This document shows, piece after piece, positions 46,891 through 57,296 of a DNA stretch of 64,000 nucleotides. The notes under the pieces are model-generated. The model saw nothing but the letters and a program-made list of their open reading frames with translations. It made no database searches and had not been told where the DNA came from. Position 1 is the stretch's first letter; each line of letters begins with the position of its first letter. The DNA comes from Clostridia bacterium (lineage in GTDB: Bacteria; Bacillota; Clostridia; Lachnospirales; Lachnospiraceae): assembly GCA_003246295.1 (NCBI GenBank), contig QKAS01000043.1:19550-83549 (forward strand). Reading direction: 5' to 3'. The translations under genes were made by a program, and so were the position numbers.

Positions 46891-49542
46891 TTGGATACAA
46901 CACAGCTAACACCAATGATGCAGCAATATATAGAGACAAAAAAAGAATATGCCGATTGTATTTTGTTTTACCGACTTGGTGATTTTTATGAAATGTTTTT
47001 TGAAGACGCAGTCACGGCTTCAAAAGAGCTTGAAATAACACTGACTGGAAAAAATTGTGGTCTGGAAGAGCGTGCACCAATGTGTGGTATTCCATATCAT
47101 GCAGTGGATTCCTATTTAAATAAACTGGTTGCTAAAGGATTTAAAGTTGCTATATGTGAGCAGGTTGAAGATCCGAAGCTGGCAAAAGGAATTGTAAAAA
47201 GAGAAGTTGTCCGCGTTGTTACGCCTGGTACAAATTTAAATATTCAGGCGCTTGAGGAAAGCAAGAATAATTATCTGATGAACATTGTATATCTGGCAGA
47301 TAAAATTGGTGTTTCGATTGCTGATGCAACAACGGGAGATTATTATGTGACAGAAGTTGAAGATATAAAGAAATTAAGAGATGAAATCGCAAGATATCTT
47401 CCTTCAGAGATAATATGCAATGATGCATTTCTTGTCAGTGGTATGGAACTGGACGAGTTAAAAGATAAATATAATATTGCTGTTTATTCATTGGATGCAT
47501 GGTATTTTGATGATGATAATTGTAAACAGATTCTTATGAAACATTTTAAAGTCAACTCATTAAAAGGGCTTGGTCTTGATGAATTTCCAGCTGGCATGAT
47601 TGCTTCAGGGGCTTTACTTCAATATCTATATCAGACGCAGAAAAGCACACTGAATCATTTCACACATATTATTCCCTATCATACTGGAAAATATATGCTT
47701 CTTGACAGTTCTACCCGCAGGAATCTTGAACTGACTGAAACCTTAAGAGATAAAAATAAAAAGGGATCATTGCTATGGGTCATGGATAAGACACAGACAG
47801 CAATGGGAGCGAGGCTACTTAGAAATTATTTAGAACAGCCATTGGTACAGGTTGAAGAGATCGAAATGCGGCTAGATGCAGTTGCGTCCTTTATGCAGGA
47901 AGCAGTCACAAGAGATGAAATCAGAGAATATCTTTCTGCCATTTATGATTTGGAAAGACTTCTTGGAAAAGTAAGTTATAAGACAGCTTCGCCTAGAGAT
48001 CTGATTGCATTAAAAAAATCTTTGGAAATGCTTCCGCATGTAAAAGTTCTCTTAAAGGATTTTACACAGGCACTGCTTTGTGAAATCAACCATGATATTG
48101 ATGATCTTCATGACATCAACCATCTGATCGAGTCATCTATTATGGAAGAAGCCCCAATTACGATTAGAGAAGGATCTCTGATTAAAGACGGTTTTCATCA
48201 GGATGTGGACACGTTTCGAAAAGCAAAAACAGAGGGTAAGACATGGCTTGCTCAATTAGAAGAAGAAGAAAAAGAAAAAACGGGCATTAAGAACCTGAAA
48301 ATAAAATATAATAAGGTTTTTGGATATTATCTTGAAGTAACCAATTCATATCTGTCGCTGGTGCCAGAAGATTATATCAGAAAACAGACATTGTCAAATG
48401 CCGAAAGATATACAACCAAACGTTTAAAAGAACTCGAAGATATGATTTTAAATGCTGAAGACAAACTTTTTGCAGTGGAATATGATATTTATTGCTCTAT
48501 CAGAGATCACATCGCAGATGAGCTTGAACGTATACAAAAAACGGCGAAAGCAATTGCAAAACTGGATGTTTTTACTAATCTTGCCCTTGTAGCTGAGAAA
48601 AATCGGTATATTCGTCCAACAATGAATAAAAAGGGCGTTATTACCATTAAAAATGGACGACACCCTGTTGTTGAAAAGATGATTCAGCATGATATGTTCA
48701 TTGATAATGATACCTACCTGGATAATGGTAATCATGCAATTTCAGTGATAACGGGCCCGAACATGGCCGGAAAATCCACATATATGAGACAGACAGCATT
48801 AATTGTGCTATTAGCCCAGACGGGATCCTTTGTTCCAGCCAGAGAGGCAGATATCGGTGTAGTAGACAGAATTTTCACCCGTGTAGGGGCATCAGATGAC
48901 CTTGCAAGCGGACAAAGTACTTTTATGGTAGAAATGAATGAAGTTGCCAATATTTTAAGAAATGCCACTTCAGACAGTCTACTGATTCTGGATGAAATTG
49001 GAAGAGGCACCTCAACGTTTGATGGACTTAGTATCGCATGGGCTGTTATCGAGCATATTAGCAACAGAAGAAATCTTGGCGCTAAAACCCTATTTGCAAC
49101 ACATTACCATGAACTGACCGAGCTGGAAGGAAAAATAGGAAATGTAAACAATTATTGTATCGCTGTAAAAGAAAAGGGCGATGATATCGTTTTTTTGAGA
49201 AAAATTGTTAAAGGCGGAGCAGATAAAAGCTACGGAATACAGGTTGCTAAGCTTGCAGGAATCCCAGATACTGTAATCCAGAGGGCGAAAGAACTGGTGG
49301 CACAGTTATCAGATAATGATATTACAAGGAAAGTACAGGATATTGCTGTATTCCAAAGTAAATCCGAAGCAAAAAAACAAGCATTGGATGAGGTGGATTT
49401 AAAACAGATTTCCTTATTTGATACTGTGAAAGATGAAGATATTATACAGGAGTTAAAATCTATAGAAATAGCCACATTGACTCCTCTGGAAGCATTAAAT
49501 ACACTACATTCACTTCAGAATAAATTAAATAATAGATGGTAA
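46891..49542 (+). CDS. mutS: DNA mismatch repair protein MutS
   Basis: MutS recognises mismatches and recruits MutL. The 883-residue protein has the mismatch-binding motif in FYRLGDFYEMF. Its ATPase domain has Walker A GPNMAGKST (622-630), LDEIGRGTSTFDG and the later THYHEL. Length is normal. The start is TTG at 46891, with AAAGGAG seven bases upstream and no earlier ATG in frame before the N-terminal domain. mutL follows by 25 bases. Confidence 0.97.
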   Translation: MDTTQLTPMMQQYIETKKEYADCILFYRLGDFYEMFFEDAVTASKELEITLTGKNCGLEERAPMCGIPYHAVDSYLNKLVAKGFKVAICEQVEDPKLAKGIVKREVVRVVTPGTNLNIQALEESKNNYLMNIVYLADKIGVSIADATTGDYYVTEVEDIKKLRDEIARYLPSEIICNDAFLVSGMELDELKDKYNIAVYSLDAWYFDDDNCKQILMKHFKVNSLKGLGLDEFPAGMIASGALLQYLYQTQKSTLNHFTHIIPYHTGKYMLLDSSTRRNLELTETLRDKNKKGSLLWVMDKTQTAMGARLLRNYLEQPLVQVEEIEMRLDAVASFMQEAVTRDEIREYLSAIYDLERLLGKVSYKTASPRDLIALKKSLEMLPHVKVLLKDFTQALLCEINHDIDDLHDINHLIESSIMEEAPITIREGSLIKDGFHQDVDTFRKAKTEGKTWLAQLEEEEKEKTGIKNLKIKYNKVFGYYLEVTNSYLSLVPEDYIRKQTLSNAERYTTKRLKELEDMILNAEDKLFAVEYDIYCSIRDHIADELERIQKTAKAIAKLDVFTNLALVAEKNRYIRPTMNKKGVITIKNGRHPVVEKMIQHDMFIDNDTYLDNGNHAISVITGPNMAGKSTYMRQTALIVLLAQTGSFVPAREADIGVVDRIFTRVGASDDLASGQSTFMVEMNEVANILRNATSDSLLILDEIGRGTSTFDGLSIAWAVIEHISNRRNLGAKTLFATHYHELTELEGKIGNVNNYCIAVKEKGDDIVFLRKIVKGGADKSYGIQVAKLAGIPDTVIQRAKELVAQLSDNDITRKVQDIAVFQSKSEAKKQALDEVDLKQISLFDTVKDEDIIQELKSIEIATLTPLEALNTLHSLQNKLNNRW

Positions 49543-49567
49543 ATTCACTTAGAACGGAGGGAATGCC

Positions 49568-51481
49568 ATGTCAGAAATTAATATATTAGATCACCTGACG
49601 ATAGACCAGATTGCAGCTGGAGAGGTAGTCGAGCGACCGGCCAGCGTTGTGAAAGAACTGGTGGAAAATGCGATTGATGCAAATGCATCAGCAATCACGG
49701 TTGAAATAAAAGATGGTGGTATTACTCTGATTCGGGTAACAGATAATGGTCAGGGAATTGAAAAAAGTCAAATTAAAAAAGCTTTTTTAAGACATGCAAC
49801 CAGTAAAATTAAAGATGCAACAGACTTACAAACATGCTTAAGTCTTGGGTTTCGAGGAGAAGCACTTGCAAGTATTGCCGCTGTTTCTATGATTGAATGT
49901 ATCAGTAAAACGACTCAAGATCTGACAGGTGTGCGATATCAGTTAAATGGTGGAACAGAGAATTCCCTGGAAGAGGTAGGGGCTCCATCAGGAACCACTT
50001 TTCTGGTGAGAAATCTTTTTTATAACACACCAGCAAGGAAAAAGTTTTTAAAGGCACCGCAGACTGAGGCTGGGTATGTTACGGACATCATGGAACATGT
50101 AGCACTTTCAAAGCCTGAAATTTCATTTTCATATATAGTAAATGGAAATCAGAAATTTCACACATCTGGAAATGGGAATTTGAAAGATGTTGTTTATAAA
50201 ATATATGGAAAAGATGTGATTCACGACTTAATTGAAGTGAATGAAGAAACATCAATATTTCAACTGAGAGGTTTTATTGGAAAACCTTCTCTGACGAGAG
50301 CAAATCGTAACTTTGAAACTTTTTTTGTGAATCAAAGATATATAAAAAGTCAATTATTATCAAAAGCATTAGAAGAAGGATATAAATCTTATTTGATGTT
50401 GCATAAGTTTCCTTTTTCTGTTTTACACCTTCAGATTGACACTGAAAAAGTAGATGTCAATGTTCACCCAACAAAACTTGAAGTCAGATTTTCTGAACAG
50501 GCTACAGTGTATCAAAACCTTTATGATGTTATTATTGCTTCTTTGAAAGAAAAAGAACTGATTCCAACAGTACAGATTGAACCCGAAAAAGAAGTAGCAC
50601 CGGAAGTGAAAAAGGCTGGTAGCGTACCCGAGCCTTTTGAAATGAATCGACAACTTGAAGTCGTTATGGAGAAAGAATCCGTATATGGTGAATTAGAAGA
50701 AATTCCCAAACAGCAGCCTCTTATGCAGGAAAACATGCAAAAATCAATACTTTCAAAGATACTAGGTGGTTCGATTGGTACTGAAGTACCAAAAAATGAA
50801 AAAAATATTTCAAATATTATTAAGCAAAAAGAACATATTATTGTTGAAAAGGCAGAGCAACTTGGACTTTTTTCGGAAAAATTACTTAGCGAGGATGCAA
50901 AAGAAGCGCATAATGTTCTGGGACAATTATTTGATACTTATTGGCTTGTTTCTTTTTCAGACAAATTATTTATTGTGGATCAACATGCAGCGCATGAAAA
51001 AGTAAAATATGAAGCGCTTATGGAGCAATACAGGAAAAATGAAATGACATCCCAGAATATCAACCCGCCCATCATTATTTCCATGACAGGCCTTGAAGAA
51101 GAACTGTTTTGCAATCATCAGGATGCATTTAAAATATTAGGATTTGAAGTTGAATCATTTGGTGGCTCGGAGTATGCAATACGTGCCATTCCTTCTGAAT
51201 TGTATGGTGCAGATGCAAAAGAATTATTTTTGGTTACACTAGATGAGTTGTCGGAGTATGGTAATAAAGCCACAAGCCCATCGGTCGTGATTGAAAAAAT
51301 AGCTTCTATGTCTTGCAAAGCTGCTGTAAAAGGAAATCATTCCATGAATCAGGTCGAGTTTGCATCGCTTTTTGAGCAATTGCTTACTCTTGAAAATCCA
51401 TATAATTGTCCTCATGGAAGACCAACAATTATATCTATGTCAAAATATGAAATTGAAAAGAAGTTTAAAAGAATTCTCTGA
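49568..51481 (+). CDS. mutL: DNA mismatch repair protein MutL (endonuclease type)
   Basis: MutL couples mismatch recognition to strand incision. The 637-residue protein has the GHKL ATPase motifs ELVENAIDANAS, DNGQGI and GFRGEALASI. The C-terminal domain carries DQHAAHEKVKYE (from Asp471), which fits the metal-binding DQHA-x2-E-x4-E endonuclease motif, and CKAAVKGNH and CPHGRPT. This is expected in an organism lacking MutH. GGAGGG precedes the ATG. Confidence 0.97.
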   Translation: MSEINILDHLTIDQIAAGEVVERPASVVKELVENAIDANASAITVEIKDGGITLIRVTDNGQGIEKSQIKKAFLRHATSKIKDATDLQTCLSLGFRGEALASIAAVSMIECISKTTQDLTGVRYQLNGGTENSLEEVGAPSGTTFLVRNLFYNTPARKKFLKAPQTEAGYVTDIMEHVALSKPEISFSYIVNGNQKFHTSGNGNLKDVVYKIYGKDVIHDLIEVNEETSIFQLRGFIGKPSLTRANRNFETFFVNQRYIKSQLLSKALEEGYKSYLMLHKFPFSVLHLQIDTEKVDVNVHPTKLEVRFSEQATVYQNLYDVIIASLKEKELIPTVQIEPEKEVAPEVKKAGSVPEPFEMNRQLEVVMEKESVYGELEEIPKQQPLMQENMQKSILSKILGGSIGTEVPKNEKNISNIIKQKEHIIVEKAEQLGLFSEKLLSEDAKEAHNVLGQLFDTYWLVSFSDKLFIVDQHAAHEKVKYEALMEQYRKNEMTSQNINPPIIISMTGLEEELFCNHQDAFKILGFEVESFGGSEYAIRAIPSELYGADAKELFLVTLDELSEYGNKATSPSVVIEKIASMSCKAAVKGNHSMNQVEFASLFEQLLTLENPYNCPHGRPTIISMSKYEIEKKFKRIL

Positions 51482-51500
51482 TAGAAATAAAGGAAACCAT

Positions 51501-52424
51501 ATGAATCCCTTAATTATACTAACAGGCCCAACAGCAGTTGGAAAAACAAACTTATCTATAAAACTTGCAGAAGCAATAGGCGGAGAAATCATCTCCGCCG
51601 ATTCTATGCAGGTCTATGAGTATATGGATATTGGTACTGCAAAAATCAGTCAGACAGATATGAAAAATATTCCACATCATTTAATTAATATTTGTAAACC
51701 TTGGGAAGATTTTAATGTTGTGCAGTTTTCTTATAGAGCAAAACAAGCAATGGATGCGATTTATGCAAAGAATAAAATTCCAATCATTGCTGGAGGTACT
51801 GGGTTTTATATACAAGCTGTCTTATATGATATTCATTTTGAAGAGAGCAATGATGATGATTCATTTCGAAAAGAAATGGAGAAAATCTTGAAAGAACAAG
51901 GTTATGAGATACTTCATAAGAGACTGCAGGAAATTGATCCGGATTCTGCTACAGCAATTCACCCCAATAATGCTAAACGAGTAATCAGAGCGTTAGAATA
52001 TCATCATCAAACAGGGAATTTGATATCAAAACATAATGTTGAAGAAAGAAAGCGTAAGTCGCCCTATGAATTTCATTATTTTGTATTAACAGATGATCGT
52101 AATATTTTATATGAAAATATTAATCAGAGAGTTGATCAAATGATAGAGAAAGGCCTTGTGAATGAAGTGAAAAAACTTGTCGATATGGGGTGCACAAAGC
52201 AAATGGTATCCATGCAGGGAATTGGTTACAAGGAAATTCTTGAATATCTTGATGGGATTGGAACGCTTGAAGAAGCAATCAATAAAATAAAACGCGACAC
52301 AAGGCATTTTGCAAAAAGACAGCTGACTTGGTTTAAAAGAGAGCAGGATGTTGAATGGTTTGATAAGTCTGCTTATGGTTATAATGAGGATGCAATATTA
52401 AAAGAAATGATTAGGAGAATATAA
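51501..52424 (+). CDS. miaA: tRNA dimethylallyltransferase
   Basis: MiaA adds the isopentenyl group to A37 of tRNAs that read UNN codons. The 307-residue protein begins with the P-loop LTGPTAVGKTNLS and has ISADSMQVYEYMDIGTAKI and IAGGTGFYIQA. The family end FAKRQLTWFKRE is present. The ATG at 51501 has AAAGGA upstream; the frame extends into mutL without a start site. It follows mutL by 19 bases and ends one base before the next gene. Confidence 0.97.
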   Translation: MNPLIILTGPTAVGKTNLSIKLAEAIGGEIISADSMQVYEYMDIGTAKISQTDMKNIPHHLINICKPWEDFNVVQFSYRAKQAMDAIYAKNKIPIIAGGTGFYIQAVLYDIHFEESNDDDSFRKEMEKILKEQGYEILHKRLQEIDPDSATAIHPNNAKRVIRALEYHHQTGNLISKHNVEERKRKSPYEFHYFVLTDDRNILYENINQRVDQMIEKGLVNEVKKLVDMGCTKQMVSMQGIGYKEILEYLDGIGTLEEAINKIKRDTRHFAKRQLTWFKREQDVEWFDKSAYGYNEDAILKEMIRRI

Positions 52425-52425
52425 C

Positions 52426-53724
52426 ATGAATCAAAATGATATGAAACAAATCTATAAAGACTGTGGTATAAGTCGGGAAGTCTATGCTTATGGGGAATCC
52501 ATTATGCATACTTTAAGAAATAGATTTGAAGAAATAGATAAAGTAGCGGAATATAATCAACTTAAAGTAATCAAGGCAATGCAGGCAAACAGAGTAAGTG
52601 AAGCTTGTCTTCTTGGTACGACAGGATATGGCTATAATGATATTGGACGGGATACATTGGAAGCTGTTTACGCAACTCTTTTTGGATGTGAAGACGCTTT
52701 GGTGCGACCGCAAATCACTTGTGGTACCCATGCACTTGCAACAGCTTTATTTGGTAATTTAAGACCTGGTGATGAAATTTTATCACCTGTAGGTAAACCA
52801 TATGACACTTTAGAAGAAGTAATCGGAATCAGAGACTCCAGAGGCTCGTTAAAAGAATATGGCGTTAGTTATTGTCAGGTTGACTTACTTCCGAATGGTG
52901 ATTTTAATTTTGAAAAAATAAAGAAGTCAATTCACGAGAAAACAAAACTTGTTACAATTCAACGCTCTAAGGGTTATCAGACCAGACCAACATTATCGGT
53001 TGAAAGAATTGGAGAACTTATTTCCTTTATAAAATCTATCAAAGAAGATGTTATTTGTATGGTAGATAATTGTTATGGTGAGTTTGTACAAACAATGGAA
53101 CCTTCGCAGGCAGGCGCCGATATGATTGTTGGCTCGCTGATTAAAAATCCTGGAGGTGGACTTGCTCCCATCGGAGGTTATATCGCAGGGAAAAAAGAAT
53201 ATATTGAAAATGCATCATTTAGACTGACTTCTCCGGGACTTGGTAAGGAAGTTGGTGCATCCCTAGGTGTACTTTCTTCCTTCTATCAGGGCCTGTTTCT
53301 TGCACCACAGGTAACCGCATCGGCATTAAAGGGAGCCATATTTGCTTCTTGTGTCTATGAAAAACTTGGATTCCAGGTATTTCCTGATAGTAATCAGGAA
53401 CGATATGATATCATACAGTCTGTAACGCTTGGAAGCCCGGAAGCGGTGATCGCATTTTGCAAAGGGATACAATCCTCATCACCAGTGGATAGTTTTGTAT
53501 CACCAGAGCCATGGGATATGCCGGGTTACGATAGTAAGGTCATCATGGCTGCCGGAAATTTTATTTCTGGTTCTTCAATAGAACTAAGCGCTGATGCACC
53601 AATTAAAGAGCCTTACACTGTTTTTTTTCAGGGGGGGCTCACATTTCCACATGCAAAGTCAGGAGTTCTGAAATCTTTACAGATGCTGATTGATCAAGGG
53701 CTGGTTTCTAAAAGTCTCTTATAA
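52426..53724 (+). CDS. ynbB: PLP-dependent YnbB-like protein (methionine gamma-lyase / aluminium-resistance family)
   Basis: The 432-residue protein belongs to the fold-type I PLP family annotated as aluminium resistance or YnbB. The PLP-linked lysine is probably Lys240 in VGSLIKNPGGG, and Asp214 in VDNCYGEF would hold the pyridine nitrogen. GCEDALVRPQITCGTHAL and the start pattern also match. The true reaction is not settled. In Bacillus and many Clostridia hfq lies between miaA and ynbB; here the genes are one base apart with no room for it. AGGAGA precedes the ATG. Confidence 0.9.
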   Translation: MNQNDMKQIYKDCGISREVYAYGESIMHTLRNRFEEIDKVAEYNQLKVIKAMQANRVSEACLLGTTGYGYNDIGRDTLEAVYATLFGCEDALVRPQITCGTHALATALFGNLRPGDEILSPVGKPYDTLEEVIGIRDSRGSLKEYGVSYCQVDLLPNGDFNFEKIKKSIHEKTKLVTIQRSKGYQTRPTLSVERIGELISFIKSIKEDVICMVDNCYGEFVQTMEPSQAGADMIVGSLIKNPGGGLAPIGGYIAGKKEYIENASFRLTSPGLGKEVGASLGVLSSFYQGLFLAPQVTASALKGAIFASCVYEKLGFQVFPDSNQERYDIIQSVTLGSPEAVIAFCKGIQSSSPVDSFVSPEPWDMPGYDSKVIMAAGNFISGSSIELSADAPIKEPYTVFFQGGLTFPHAKSGVLKSLQMLIDQGLVSKSLL

Positions 53725-53852
53725 AAATCTTAATATTTCACGATTAGTTATTTTTTCATTAAGGTGTACAGCAACTTTGATTTGTGATAAACTATTACTA
53801 GTTATGTAATCTTATATGGATAGAATAAAAATCTGCTTTATCGGAGGTCACA

Positions 53853-54092
53853 ATGAAGGGAAAAAACAAATCAGCCTTATTTTTAATGATTTTGGCAGGT
53901 ATCGTAATTGGTGGATTAATAGGTAATTTATTTCCATCCACATGGCTTAATTACGGACAGACATTTGGATTGACGAGTCCTTTTATTCTTGATCTTGGAA
54001 TTTTGAGCATAACGTTTGCAATGACGATAAAAATTACAGTTGCAAGCATTGTTGGTATTATTATAGGTATTATAATATATCGGATTCTATAA
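53853..54092 (+). CDS. DUF4321 family small membrane protein
   Basis: The 79-residue protein has two hydrophobic segments (about 8-28 and 53-77) around a short polar loop with FPSTWLNYG, as in DUF4321. The family commonly lies before maf, radC and mreB in Clostridia, which matches the position here. GGAGGT precedes the ATG. Its function is unknown to me. Confidence 0.8.
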   Translation: MKGKNKSALFLMILAGIVIGGLIGNLFPSTWLNYGQTFGLTSPFILDLGILSITFAMTIKITVASIVGIIIGIIIYRIL

Positions 54093-54168
54093 ATATATTT
54101 GGATGAATGCTTAGTTTATTCGTTTTTATTCCTGGGATATGTCCGGAGAACGTACTTCAGGAGGAATA

Positions 54169-54879
54169 ATGAAGAACACAGAATGTACAAAAGGAATGGA
54201 TACACAACATGACGATAAACCTTATGAACGCTTTATTCGTTATGGACCAGACACATTGACAGATGCAGAATTACTTGCAATCATCATCAGAACTGGTACA
54301 CATGAAGATGATTCCACCGAAATCAGTAAAAAAATTCTTGCATTAAAAAAACATCCGGGAGGATTGCTGGGGTTACATTATCTGACAGTACAGGATTTAT
54401 TGGAAGTACGTGGGATTGGCATGGTCAAGGCAATCAGGATTAAGTGCATTTCTGAACTTGTCAAACGAATGTCAAAAAGTAAAGCACTGCAAAATTTGAA
54501 GATGGACAAACCTTCCACAGTTGCGGATTATTTTATGGAGGAGCTTCGCCATATGCAGACAGAATGCATCCTGCTGCTTATGCTTGATAATAAGAACCGA
54601 TTATTAAGTAGCGAAATAGTTTCTAAGGGTACTGTAAACACATCGCTTTTGTCGCCAAGAGAGATTATGATAACAGCATTACGTAATCATGCAGTATCCA
54701 TTATATTGCTTCATAATCATCCAAGTGGAGATCCAAGCCCAAGTCAACAGGATGTTCTGGTTACATTAAAAGTGAATGAAGCATCACAATTGATTGGAAT
54801 CCCCCTGTTGGATCATATCATCATAGGGGATAACAGATATATCAGCCTGAAAGAACAGAATCTGTTTCAGACGAAATAA
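54169..54879 (+). CDS. radC: RadC/JAB-domain protein
   Basis: The 236-residue protein has an N-terminal helix-hairpin-helix-like part (DAELLAIIIRTGT and LLEVRGIGMVKAIRI). The C-terminal JAB domain has the metal motif LHNHPSGDPSPSQQD. Despite the name, a direct role in DNA repair is doubtful for the family. The ATG at 54169 follows AGGAGG by four bases and is preferred to the ATG at 54139, which lacks a site. Its end abuts the mreB start region. maf, common here in relatives, is absent. Confidence 0.93.
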   Translation: MKNTECTKGMDTQHDDKPYERFIRYGPDTLTDAELLAIIIRTGTHEDDSTEISKKILALKKHPGGLLGLHYLTVQDLLEVRGIGMVKAIRIKCISELVKRMSKSKALQNLKMDKPSTVADYFMEELRHMQTECILLLMLDNKNRLLSSEIVSKGTVNTSLLSPREIMITALRNHAVSIILLHNHPSGDPSPSQQDVLVTLKVNEASQLIGIPLLDHIIIGDNRYISLKEQNLFQTK

Positions 54880-54894
54880 ATGGAGGAAATTAAA

Positions 54895-55905
54895 ATGGTC
54901 AATAATGCATTTGGTATCGATTTGGGTACCAGTAATATCAAAATATACAGTAGGGCAGATGATAAGATTATGGTCGAACGCAATATGATCGCAATCGCAA
55001 ATAAGAAAGATCTGTTCGCGTATGGTGATTCGGCATTCGATATGTATGAGAAAGCGCCAAGTAATATTAAAATATCTTACCCATTGGTAAATGGTGTTAT
55101 CGCAGATATTAAAAGTATGCAAATGCTGTTAAAACACTTTTTATCCGATATCAGTAAAGGTGTTGCAAAGCCAGCTGATTATATTGTTGCAGTTCCAACG
55201 GATATTACTGAAGTGGAAAAAAGAGCATTTTATGATTTAATCAAGGATGCAAATGTAAAAGCAAAAAAAATTCAGGTCGTTGAGAAAGCCATAGCAGATG
55301 GACTGGGACTGGATATAGATGTTAAAAACTCACAGGGTGTACTTGTAGTCAATGTCGGATTTGATACAACAGAAATATCAATACTCTCATTAGGTGGAAT
55401 TGTATTAAGTCGCTTGATTAAAATAGGTGGAAACAAATTTGATGAAGCAATCAAAAATGCTGTTAGACATGAGTTCAGTTTATTGATTGGTGGAAAGACA
55501 GCTGAGAAAGTCAAAATATCATTAAAAGATTTAGAAGAAAATGAAGAGAATGCAGTTGTTTATGGAAGAGATATTGTAACAGGATTGCCTGTTGAAAAAG
55601 AAATTCCACCGAAAGTTGTGAATGATGCGTTAAGAGAGCATTTTAATACCATAATTGATAATGTAAAAGTAATTCTTGAAAGAACACCACCGGAACTGGC
55701 TGCAGATATCTATAGACATGGCATCTATCTGACAGGAGGCGCATCACAAGTCAATCATTTGAATGAACTTGTAAGCAAAGGGACAGGATTAAAAGTCAAT
55801 ACCTCTGAAAATCCGATTTCGAGTGTTGTAACTGGCTTATCTAAGATTATAAAAGAAGATCATTATAAGTCCGTTGCCTATACCATAGAAGGAATGAGCA
55901 AATAA
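54895..55905 (+). CDS. mreB: Rod shape-determining protein MreB (actin homologue)
   Basis: MreB filaments guide sidewall peptidoglycan synthesis. The 336-residue protein has the actin-type phosphate loop GIDLGTSNIKIY, the segment VVNVGFDTTEISIL and ITLTGG-type YLTGGASQVNHL. The ATG at 54895 has GGAGG eight bases upstream; an ATG 15 bases earlier overlaps the site. It heads the mreB-mreC-mreD-PBP2-minC-rodA block. Confidence 0.95.
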   Translation: MVNNAFGIDLGTSNIKIYSRADDKIMVERNMIAIANKKDLFAYGDSAFDMYEKAPSNIKISYPLVNGVIADIKSMQMLLKHFLSDISKGVAKPADYIVAVPTDITEVEKRAFYDLIKDANVKAKKIQVVEKAIADGLGLDIDVKNSQGVLVVNVGFDTTEISILSLGGIVLSRLIKIGGNKFDEAIKNAVRHEFSLLIGGKTAEKVKISLKDLEENEENAVVYGRDIVTGLPVEKEIPPKVVNDALREHFNTIIDNVKVILERTPPELAADIYRHGIYLTGGASQVNHLNELVSKGTGLKVNTSENPISSVVTGLSKIIKEDHYKSVAYTIEGMSK

Positions 55906-56781
55906 ATGAGTCCTATGATAAAGAGGAAACGTGATAAATTTACGTTACCTAGTAAATATCTCCTTTTAATTTTAACATTTCTATGTGTAATATTGATGGG
56001 TATTACATTTACAACTGATTATCTTGGAGGATCTCTTGGCACAATCAGCGGGTATGTTGTAGTACCATTTCAAAGAGGAGTCAGCTCTGTGGGGGGCTGG
56101 CTTTCTAACCGTTCAGAAGAATTAGCGCAATTAAGAGATGTATTACAGGAAAATGAAGAATTAAAGAAACAGGTCGATGAGCTGTCTATTCAGATTACAG
56201 AATTGCAACAGGAAAAATATGAGTTAAACAGTCTGAGAGAATTGTATGAATTAGATTCGCAATATGCTGATTATGAAAAAACCGGAGCAAGAATTATAGG
56301 AAGAGATTCTGGTAACTGGTTCCATTCATTTTTAATTGATAAAGGCAGCGATGATGGATTAGAAGTGAATATGAATGTAATTGCTGGGAATGGACTTGTA
56401 GGGATTGTAACTTATACAGGACCAAACTGGTCACGCGTTACATCAATTATTAACGACAATTCTAATGTGAGCGGTATGATCCTTGCCACATCAGATAATC
56501 TAATTGTATCTGGAAATCTCGAACTGATGAAATCAGGTGTGATTTCATTTAGTCAGTTAGTTGACAGCGCCAGTCAGGTAGCACCTGGAGACAAGATTGT
56601 TACTTCTCAGATTAGTGACAGATATTTACCAGGTATTTTGATTGGTTATATCAGTGAAATCCAGACAGATTCCAACAATCTGACAAAATCTGGAAAGGTA
56701 ACGCCTGCAGTTGATTTTGAACATCTGGAAGAAGTTCTTGTAATTAAAAAATTAAAACAGCAGACTGGTGATGCGTCATGA
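55906..56781 (+). CDS. mreC: Rod shape-determining protein MreC
   Basis: MreC links MreB to the periplasmic cell-wall machinery. The 291-residue protein has one membrane segment (about 17-37) and a coiled coil (about 66-108, LRDVLQENEELKKQVDELS). The twin beta-barrel domain begins near IIGRDSGNWFHSFLIDKGS. The ATG abuts the mreB stop, and the end overlaps mreD by four bases. Confidence 0.94.
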   Translation: MSPMIKRKRDKFTLPSKYLLLILTFLCVILMGITFTTDYLGGSLGTISGYVVVPFQRGVSSVGGWLSNRSEELAQLRDVLQENEELKKQVDELSIQITELQQEKYELNSLRELYELDSQYADYEKTGARIIGRDSGNWFHSFLIDKGSDDGLEVNMNVIAGNGLVGIVTYTGPNWSRVTSIINDNSNVSGMILATSDNLIVSGNLELMKSGVISFSQLVDSASQVAPGDKIVTSQISDRYLPGILIGYISEIQTDSNNLTKSGKVTPAVDFEHLEEVLVIKKLKQQTGDAS

Positions 56782-57296
56782 GAAAAAATATTACGATTGG
56801 AATCATGATTATTGTATGTTTTGCATTACAAAATGTATTGTTTCGTTCTATTACATTTGGAGGAATCGGGCCCAACCTTATGGTGGTTCTCACTTCCTCT
56901 TTTGGTTTTATGTGCGGTAAAAAAAATGGAATGATCATTGGTTTTCTGTCAGGTTTGCTTATGGATATTTTTTTTGGAAGCGTACTGGGATTATATGCAC
57001 TGATTTATATGTACATTGGGTACGCAAATGGAACATTTCATAAAATATTTTACCCACAGGATATCAAACTTCCGCTGATATTAATAGCAGGGAGTGATCT
57101 GACGCTTAATTTAATTACATATTGTCTTTTATTTTTACTTCGCGGAAGATTTCATTTTTTATTTTATATATCGAATATAATATTACCGGAAATCGTATAT
57201 ACCATTGGTGTTACAATTTTGTTATATCCAGGGATCCTACTAATAAATAAATCATTTGAACAGGCTGAAAAAAGGAGTGACCAGAAATTTGTTTAG
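56778..57296 (+). CDS. mreD: Rod shape-determining protein MreD
   Basis: The 172-residue protein is almost wholly hydrophobic, with about five to six membrane segments. The GGIGPNLMVVLTSSFGFMCGKKNGMIIGFLSGLLMDIFFG region is typical of MreD. It is coupled to mreC (ATGA) and overlaps the PBP2 gene at its end. Confidence 0.9.
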   Translation: MRKNITIGIMIIVCFALQNVLFRSITFGGIGPNLMVVLTSSFGFMCGKKNGMIIGFLSGLLMDIFFGSVLGLYALIYMYIGYANGTFHKIFYPQDIKLPLILIAGSDLTLNLITYCLLFLLRGRFHFLFYISNIILPEIVYTIGVTILLYPGILLINKSFEQAEKRSDQKFV

